From positions 1 through 64,000 of the forward strand of contig CAJNDS010000642.1 of the NCBI GenBank assembly GCA_905221605.1: a stretch of DNA of 64,000 bases. The letters are read 5' to 3'. Within the stretch, counting starts at the first letter, position 1; each line of letters begins with the position of its first letter. The stretch is from Symbiodinium natans (lineage: Eukaryota; Sar; Dinophyceae; Suessiales; Symbiodiniaceae). The position numbers and the translations under genes were made by a program. Shown one piece after another: positions 57,186 through 64,000 of this stretch. Below the pieces are notes generated by a model. The model ran no database searches. It had not been told where the DNA came from and saw only the letters and a program-made list of their open reading frames with translations.

Positions 57186-57354
57186 CCGCGTCCGTCGCAG
57201 TGCAGAAACAGTACGAAACGTTCATTGCGCATGAATGCACGCAGCGATGACAAAAAGGGGTGAAAGATCTGCGTATATTTTAGTCCATGCTGTGAACGGT
57301 GCAATGTGAGCGAGACATGCGACGCTTTCCGTCAGCCATTGGATCCAGATTCGT

Positions 57355-57560
57355 CTCGGGCCCCTCCAAACCTCCAGGTTCCAACCACTTTAGAGCCCCC
57401 GAGACCTCCAGGTTCCCACTTTAAGACCTCCAGGTTCCAACCACTTTAGGGTCCCTCCAGGTTCCAACCACTTTAAGCCCCCCGACATGTCCAGGTTCCA
57501 ACCACTTTAGGGCCCCCCGAAACCTCCAGGCTCCAACCACTTTAGAGCTCCCCTGAAGCC
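57355..57560. repeat. Minisatellite of about 36 bases (CCAGGTTCCAACCACTTTAG), array 1
   Basis: Six units or so with CCTCCAGGTTCCAACCACTT and TAGGGCCCCCCGAAA. CACTTTAGGG contains a perfect TTTAGGG. Confidence 0.85.
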
Positions 57561-58034
57561 CAAGAATTCGTTTGAAAGCTGGGAATGCTCAAAGCTTCTT
57601 CAAGCCTTGGCCTCTTCAATTTTATCATGTGTTCGACTTATTGGAAGACTCATGCAGCTCACGACTTGCAGTAGAAAGAAAACTGCAGAAACAGGCTTCG
57701 CCTCCTTTAGGGCCTCCAAGAGCTCCAGGTTTCACCGTTTGCTTTCTGAATCAGTGATCCGTTAAAAAGCAGTGCTGCATGTCTTTCCGGACTTGTCTCA
57801 TAAAAGATCATAGCAGCTCTCAATCACGCAAGTTCAGGGCCCCCGTAAACTCTAGGCTGCGCCTCTTTTGGAACCTGCGAGAGTTTCAGCCACTTTGGTG
57901 CTGCGCGAGAGTTCCAAGTACACCCGCTTCGTCAGCCTGAGAGGTGCAAGTCTTTTAGGAAATGAAGAACTTTGAAGAACTGAAGACAGTATTAGCGCAG
58001 CTGCGCGGCTCGATTGAAGTTCAAAGAGATTAAC
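57561..58034. other. No confident gene; scattered CTCCAGG minisatellite units
   Basis: TCGCCTCCTTTAGGGCCTCC (about 57697) and neighbouring units belong to the CTCCTTTAGG family seen at 44.0, 60.85 and 62.1 kb. The rest is open only in short frames. Confidence 0.4.
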
Positions 58035-58900
58035 ACATTGTTCCACCATGCCTCCACGAGCACGCAAAAGCCAATCGGCGACGGAGGCAGATGCTCAAAA
58101 CACCATATGTGCGATGGATACCACTCGCATGAAAACACACATCGCTACCTGCAACAGTGCAACACGTGCCAGGTCCAACACGGTGACGTCCTAGCAGTCC
58201 CAGCAGACACCACGGACAGCGCAGTGACCCCGCAGCAAAAATGCATCAGAAAGTCAAATTCTCTATCACTGACTTGTCAGACACGCGTGGTGGAGTTCTT
58301 CTCCTTCGTGCCTCCTGGCGCGCGCGACGGCAAGGCCAGCGAGGCTCAGAACTTTTGTTCTGTAGGTTGAGAGCTGGTAACTGGCAATTGTCAGTGTCTC
58401 CCGTCACTCAGATCGCAATCATCCCCGCAAACATCAACGGATGCATATCGCTGCACTTTAAATTCCTGGCCAACTTCTGGGATGGCCTGACTCCAAAACA
58501 GCCACGGACTCAGACTCAGAAGCATTCCAACAATAATACTGGCAACCAGATTGCTGCCTGATTCTCACTAAGGAAGCTGTGTTGCGTTGGCCTGACTCCA
58601 AAACAGCCACGGACTCAGACTCAGAAGCATTCCAACAATAATACTGGCAACCAGATTGCTGCCTGATTCTCACTAAGGAAGCTGTGTTGCGTCCAGAAAC
58701 TGGTAGAACGGTACCTCCGCCAAGAGGCCATATCTCAACATCCACCAGTATAGTTAAGTTTACTGTCACACGAGATCCAACTTGACGCAGGAGGTTCTGC
58801 TGCAACTATGTGCATGCTGCGGAGGAAGAGTGCCCAGTGAGACGCGGGGGTCCATGGAAAGCATTCCCAATTTAGACACCCTGGACTAGTGCAATAAGCA
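58035..58900 (+). pseudogene. Gene fragment with BED-finger-like start, paralogue of 39255-39990
   Basis: ATG at 58049 reads MPPRARKSQSATEADAQ, then NTICAMDTTRMKTHIATC, where TTRMKTHIATC resembles the helix and His/Cys end of a BED-type zinc finger; the frame stops at TAG after VTS. Downstream, from about 58262, another frame reads SITDLSDTRGGVLLLRASW and later NGCISLHFKFLANFWDGL. An exact 105-base tandem duplication lies within (58483-58587 and 58588-58692). Frames do not join cleanly, so this is probably a decayed copy, possibly of a domesticated or hAT-like transposase gene (low certainty). Confidence 0.35.
58483..58692. repeat. Exact 105-base tandem duplication
   Basis: TGGCCTGACTCCAAAACAGC at 58483 recurs at 58588, and the two halves are identical through GGAAGCTGTGTTGCGT. 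The homologous 39.7-kb region has a single copy. Confidence 0.9.
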
Positions 58901-58929
58901 CAGACGGCAGGCAAATCATCACCGCATAA

Positions 58930-59455
58930 AGCAGGGCGCCCCCGAGACCTCCAGGTTCCAACCACTTTAGGCTTCCCCGAGACCTCCCAGGGCCTCCCCG
59001 AAACCTCCAGTTCCAACCACTTTAGGGCCTTCCGAGACCTCCAGGTTCCAACCGCTTTAGACTTCCCCAAACCCTCCAGGTTCCAACCACTTTAGGGTCA
59101 CCGCCAGGTTCCAACCAATCTAGGGCCCCCAAAACCTCCAGGTTCCAACCACTTTTAGGGCTCCGGACCTCCAGGTTCCAACCGCCCCAGAGCCCCAAAA
59201 AACCGCCAGGTTCCAATCACTTTCGGGCCCGAGACCTCCAGGCTTTAGACTTCCGCGAGCCCTCCAGGTTCCAACCACTTAGGCCTCCTCCAAAAAACCT
59301 CCACTTTAGGGCTGTCCAGGTTCCAACCCCCTCCTTGGGACATCAGGTTAGAGGCCGAGACCTACAGGTTCCAACCACTCTAAGCTTTGCTGAGCCCTCC
59401 AACCGCTCTTGGGCCCTCCCCGAAAGCTCCAGGTTCCAACCACTTAGGGCCGAAG
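58930..59455. repeat. Minisatellite of about 36 bases (CCAGGTTCCAACCACTTTAG), array 2
   Basis: About 14 degenerate units of the same family as 57355-57560, running up to the type-B satellite boundary near 59460. Confidence 0.85.
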
Positions 59456-59459
59456 GGCC

Positions 59460-60675
59460 GACCCCGTTAGGGAGGAGAACCATTCACACAGGCCGACCGA
59501 TGACATCCCGACCCAATTAGGGAGGGGCACAAAAGGCTCCTTGGCTGCGTTTGCACAGGCCTTGATTGTTCGGGAGGGGAACGCAAGGCTCCTCGGCTGC
59601 ATTTACACAGGCCCTGATCACATCCCGACCCCAATTAGGGAGGGGATTGCAAGAAGGGTAATGCAAGGCGCCTTGGCTGCATTTACACAGGGCATTTACA
59701 AAGGCCCTGATCACGTCCTCAATTAGGGAGAGTAACGCATGGCTCCCTGGCTGCATTTACAAAGGCCCTGATCACATCCTGACCCAATAAGGGAGATGAA
59801 CACAAGGCTCCTTGGATCCATTTACACAGGCTCTGATCACATCCCGACCCAATTAGGGGAGGGGAATCATGCATCTTCGCAGGCCCTGATCACATCCCGA
59901 CCGAATTAGGAGAGGATTGCAAGGCATTTACAGGCCCTGATCACATCCCGACCCAGTTAGAGAGGGGAATGCAAAGGCTCCTTGGCTGCATTTACACAGG
60001 CTCTGATCACATCCCGACCCAATCAGGAAAGGGAATGCAAAGACTCCTTGGCTGCATTTACACAGGGTTTGATCACATCCCAACCCAATTAGGAAAGTGA
60101 ACGCAAAGCTCCTTGGCTGCATTTGCACAGGCCCTGGTCATCCCCATCCTTGGCTGCATTTACATGGGCCCTGATCACATAGGCAGCAGAACCATTCACA
60201 CAGGCCCCGATGACATCCCGACCCAACTAGGGAGGGGAACACAAGGCTCCTTGGCTGCGTTTACACAGACCCTGATTGTTCGGGAGCGGAACGCAAGGCT
60301 CCTTGGTTGCATTTACACAAGCCCTGAGCACATCCCCAGTTAGGGAGGGAAACGCTAAGGCTCCTTGAGCACATCCCGACCCAATGAGGGAGGGGGGCTG
60401 CAATTACAGGCCCTGACCACATCCCGACCCCATTCGGAAGGGTAACGCAAGGCTCCTTGGCTGCATTTACACAGGCTCTGATCACATCCTGACCCAATTA
60501 GGGAGATGAACACAAGACTCCTTGGCTGCATTTATAGGCCCTGGCCACATCCCGACCCAATTAAAAGGCTCCTTGGCTGCATTTACACAGGCCCTGATCA
60601 CATCCCGACCCAATTAGGGAGGGGAATGCAAAGGTCATTGGCTGCATTGTTTTACAGGCCCTGATCACATCCCGA
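59460..60675. repeat. 65/66-base satellite, type B, degenerate array 6
   Basis: Shares variant monomers in order with array 4 (44.6-45.3 kb). It ends at CACATCCCGAC (60675), where the duplicated gene block begins at ACTGCTTTTCGTAACGAGC. Confidence 0.9.
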
Positions 60676-61130
60676 CACTGCTTTTCGTAACGAGCACGTG
60701 CGCAAGACAATCAAATGCTCTAGTCAGGTGAAGCAAAAGAAGAACCAGCTGGGTCCTTTCGCTCCAGCACACCACCACGGCGGACGACTGAAAGCCAACA
60801 ATCGCTTCACCGAAATCTTTGAAAGCAGCACGTTCTCAGACACCTCCTTTAGGGCCCCCGAAGTCCCCAGGCTTCACCTCCGTTAAAGTCCCGAGAGCTC
60901 CCTTTTGGGGCCCCCCGACAGCTCCAGCCTTCACCCCGCAAGAGCTCCAGGCTTCACCTCCTTTGGGGCCAAAGAGCACGCCGCATACTGTACATGAGAA
61001 GTGGAAGGCAGATTATGGAAGGGAAGTAAAAAATGAGAGATGGCAGCCTAGCGCCAGAGTGGTCCCAAGTCGTGCTTATAGGCTTATAGGCAGCGAGGTG
61101 CATACCACGAGTTAGTATTATAAGATGGAT
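60676..61130 (+). repeat. Left part of duplicated block, partner of 43790-44250
   Basis: See 43805. The homology begins abruptly after the satellite. It contains minisatellite units (TCACCTCCTTTAGGG, AGAGCTCCAGGCTTC) and the conserved stretch TACTGTACATGAGAAGTGG. Confidence 0.6.
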
Positions 61131-61231
61131 GTGACAGGTCATGCTCCGGTCACGATATCGGACAATCGCGTTGATCGCAGCGCTCCAGGCCTCAAGGTCC
61201 CCTTTCCGAGATAAACTGCCACTGTTCGACC

Positions 61232-61888
61232 ATGTTCTTCAACGAGCGCAGCAAGCAGGTCTTCGAGTACACTATCGTTCACTGGGCCGGGGGCTTGCGG
61301 CGGGAGCACATGGCGCAGCTGGCCAGGGTCGTGGCTGGCAGCATTGCAGCCGAAGCGTGGCGCCCCGTTCACGTCGGCAATGGCTTCGAAGTGGACGAGC
61401 CGGCCTTTATCAACGCGAGGCTGGGACCCCGGACGGCGTTCCAGTACCTGAACGAGTACCTCGCGTGGCCCTCGAAGGTCGGACCGGTGTCGCAGACCTT
61501 GGTGATCCGACAGGTGCCCGCAACACCCCTTGTGTTGCAGTGTAGTCTGCGTGCACGGGGAATCACTCTGGAAGCCTCCTTCACCACGTTGAGCGGATCG
61601 AATCCCATGCCCTCGGCAAAATTCCTCAGCAGGCCCATCGTGCGCGTCCGGGACATTGCCCACCAGACGCGCAAGACGGCGCTCGCTTCGGGCCTCCTCC
61701 GGTCCACTCGCCAGCAGTTGCAGATCATCTTGGAGGGCTTCCACGCCTTGCCCGCGGACGATGCGGTGGTGTGGTCCGAACGAATCAGAACCCGACCCTC
61801 CAAGACGAGACTCATCAGAAAGACCAACCTATCGAATGTCAACCTACGAGCCGTTCTGAGAGCTGCCTGCCAACGTAAGACGAGCTAA
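61232..61888 (+). CDS. Hypothetical ORF, 218 codons (fuller copy of the 44.3-kb fragment)
   Basis: ATG 61232 to TAA. The first 82 residues (MFFNERSKQVFEYTIVHWAG, REHMAQLARVVAGSIAAEAW, GFEVDEPAFINARLGPR, FQYLNEYLAWPSK) are shared with the broken copy at 44360-44599. Three of the differences between the copies are synonymous in this frame (AAT/AAC, TTC/TTT, ACG/ACA). The later part (VIRQVPATPLVLQCS, KTALASGLLRSTRQQL, ILEGFHALPADDAVVW) has no partner. A possible donor (TCGAAG then GTCGGA) and acceptor (TTGTTGCAG-like TGTGTTGCAG at about 61540) may mark an intron. Two minus-strand frames are also open (157 and 201 codons), so the call is not secure. No family is recognised. Confidence 0.4.
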   Translation: MFFNERSKQVFEYTIVHWAGGLRREHMAQLARVVAGSIAAEAWRPVHVGNGFEVDEPAFINARLGPRTAFQYLNEYLAWPSKVGPVSQTLVIRQVPATPLVLQCSLRARGITLEASFTTLSGSNPMPSAKFLSRPIVRVRDIAHQTRKTALASGLLRSTRQQLQIILEGFHALPADDAVVWSERIRTRPSKTRLIRKTNLSNVNLRAVLRAACQRKTS

Positions 61889-62034
61889 CGCGATGAAAGA
61901 TGGGTAATCGACCTATGAAGTATAGAGAACCTACTCTGCACCGAATGCCTGTTGTGATGCGCTTCAACAGTTGCAAGTTTCACCTGCTTGGCTTCCATGC
62001 GAGAGATCCATGTTTCACATACCTCGGCACGCTT

Positions 62035-62215
62035 CGAAAATATGTATTTTGAGAGCTCCAGGTGTCACCTCATTTTTAGACTCCCCGAGAGCTTCAGGGC
62101 TTTACCTCCTCTAGGCACCCCGACAGCTGCAGGGCTTGACCTTCTTTAGGCTTCCCGAATGCTCCAGGTTTCACCTCCTTTAGGCCCGGCCCAGACCTCC
62201 GGCTATTATGAAGAC
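62035..62215. repeat. Minisatellite of about 42 bases (GCTCCAGG...TCACCTCCTTTAG)
   Basis: Four degenerate units with GAGAGCTCCAGG or GACAGCTGCAGGG and CACCTCCTTTAGGC(C/A)C. The same family as at 44.0 and 60.85 kb. Bases 61889-62034 before it show no gene. Confidence 0.75.
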
Positions 62216-62234
62216 TGACGCACCGTCGTCAATT

Positions 62235-64000
62235 TCAGAGGGGAATGCAAGGCCCCTTGGCTGCATTTACACAGGCCCTGAGCACAACCCGACCCAATTA
62301 GGGAGGGGAGTGCACAGGCTCATTGGCTGCGTTTACACAGCCCCTGATCACATCCCGACCCAATTAGGGAGGGGAACGCAAGGCTCCTTGGCTGCATTTA
62401 CGCAGGCCTTGATCGCATCCCGACCCAATTCGGGAGGGGAACGCAAGGCTCCTTGGCTGCATTCCCTCATCACATCCCGCCCCAATTAGGGAGGGAAATG
62501 CAAGGCTCCTTGGCTGCATTTACACAGGCCCTGATCACATCCCGACCCAATTAAGGAGGAAACGCAAGGCTCCTTGGCTGCATGCACAGAAGCCCTGATC
62601 ACATCCCGGCTCAATTAGGGGCATTTACACAGGCCCTGATCACATCCTTACCCAATTAGGGAGGTGAACGCAAGGCTCCTTGGCTGCGTTTGATCACATC
62701 CTGACTCGATTAGGAAGGGTAACGCAAGGCTCCTTGGCTGCATTTACACAGGCCCTGATCACATCCCGACCCAATTAGGGAGGGGAATGCAAGGCTCCTC
62801 GGCTGCATTTACACAAGGTGAATACAAGCTGCATTTACACAGCCTGACCCAATTAGAGAGGGGATCGCAAAGGCTCCTTGGCTGCATTTACACAGGCCCT
62901 GATCACATACCGACCCAAGTAGGTTTTCGAACGCCAGGCTTCAGGCCCTGATCACATCCCGACCCAATTAGGGAGGGGAATGCTCAAGGGAAACACAAGG
63001 TTTCTTGGCTGCATTTACACAGGCCCTGATCACATCCCGACCCAATTAGGGAGGAATGCAAAGCTCCTCGGCTGCATGTACACAGGCCCTGATCACATCC
63101 CGACGCAATTAGGGAGGGGAATGCAAGGCGCCTGATCACATCCCGACCCAATTGGGGAGGTGCAGTTACACAGGCCCTGCTCATCACATCCCGATTCAAT
63201 CAAAGCTCCTTGGCTGCATTTACACAGGCCCTGAGCACATCCCGACCCAATTAGGCGCCAGATCACATCCTGGACTGCATTTACACAGGCCCTGATCACA
63301 TTCCGACCCAATTAGGGAGAGAATGCAAGGCTCCTTGGCTGCATTTACACTGGCCCTGATCACATCCCGACCCAATTAGGGAGGGGAACAAGGCTCCTTG
63401 GCTGCATTTACACAGGCCCTGATCGCATCCCGACCCAATTCGGGAGGAATGCAAGGCTCCTTGGCTGCATTTACACAGGCCCTGATCACATCCCGACCCA
63501 ATTAGGGAGGGGAACAAGGCTCCTTGGCTGGATCACATCCCGGGAAGGGGAACGCAAGGCTCCTAGGCTGCATTTACACAGGCCCTGATCACATCCCCAA
63601 TTAGGGAGGGGAATACAAGGCTCCTTGGCTGCATTCACGAAGGCGCCTGCTCACATCCCGACCCAATTGGGGAAGGGAATGCAACTGCATTTACACAGGC
63701 CCTGATCACATCCCGACCCAATTAGGGAGGGCAATGCAAGGCTCCTTGGCTGCATTTACACAGGCCCTCATCACATCCCCACCCAATTAGGGAGGGGAAT
63801 GCAAGGCTCCTCGGCTGCATTTACACAGGCCCTGATCACATCCCAGGGAAACGCAAGCCTCCTTGGCTGCATTTAGACAGGCCCTGATTGCATACCGACC
63901 CAATTAGGGAGGGGAACAAGGCTCCTTGGCTGCATTCACACAGGCCCTCATCACATCCCGACCCAATTAGGGAAGGGAATGCAAGGCTCCTTGCCTGCAT
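62235..64000. repeat. 65/66-base satellite, type B, degenerate array 7
   Basis: Type-B monomers to the end of the window; the array continues beyond it. Confidence 0.95.

Noticed and set aside
61139-61842. Minus-strand ORFs of 201 and 157 codons opposite the 61.2-kb ORF
   Set aside because: Three differences from the 44.3-kb copy are synonymous in the plus frame from ATG 61232, and the first plus-frame 82 residues look protein-like. The minus frames are not excluded but are less supported.
1-64000. tRNA, rRNA or spliced-leader genes
   Set aside because: I saw no cloverleaf-compatible stretch with conserved tRNA boxes, no rRNA core motif and no dinoflagellate spliced-leader sequence. A tRNAscan or covariance search would be needed to be certain.

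Overview
The window starts at a chromosome end. Bases 1-129 are C-strand CCCTAAA repeats (G-strand TTTAGGG, the plant/alga/alveolate-type telomere). GT-AG introns can be modelled, the only family I recognise with confidence is a eukaryotic cellular RNA-dependent RNA polymerase, and most of the DNA is satellite. I read this as a subtelomere of a nuclear chromosome of a protist or alga with TTTAGGG telomeres. A dinoflagellate, chromerid, cryptophyte or other alga are all possible, and the sequence alone does not settle which.

Layout. (1) 0-8.7 kb holds the telomere, short subtelomeric repeats, a minus-strand cellular RdRP exon ending about 1.4 kb from the chromosome end, exon-like coiled-coil segments, a repeat-rich module and a glycosyltransferase-like ORF. 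(2) 8.7-26.3 kb is a succession of unrelated tandem-repeat families: about 49 bp, GCACGTA-type, 56 bp, 65 bp type A, about 265 bp, about 125 bp and 65/66 bp type B. (3) 26.3-39.4 kb holds three copies of a 2.15-kb gene-like block (block R), each followed or preceded by type-B satellite, so that the block and its satellite form 6.1-kb and 4.8-kb higher-order units. (4) 39.4-64 kb contains islands of single-copy-like DNA (39.4-44.6, 46.0-48.6, 52.8-59.4, 60.7-62.2 kb) separated by degenerate type-B satellite. The islands hold short multi-exon genes and damaged paralogues, several of which occur twice in the window.

How the parts relate. Almost every satellite family carries a telomere-like core (TTTAGGG, GGTTTAGG, TTAGGG or a near match to AAACCCTAAAC). 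Duplicated gene pieces end exactly at satellite edges, which suggests that recombination in the satellites spread them. Block R copy 3, the only copy touching non-satellite DNA, has the least damaged reading frame. No operon-like organisation or recognisable pathway links the genes. A subtelomeric RdRP beside dense repeats is suggestive of repeat silencing, but that is inference only.

Limits: exon models were drawn by eye from GT-AG (or GC-AG) sites and reading-frame phase. Functions other than RdRP are tentative. Long open frames inside the satellites are treated as artefacts.
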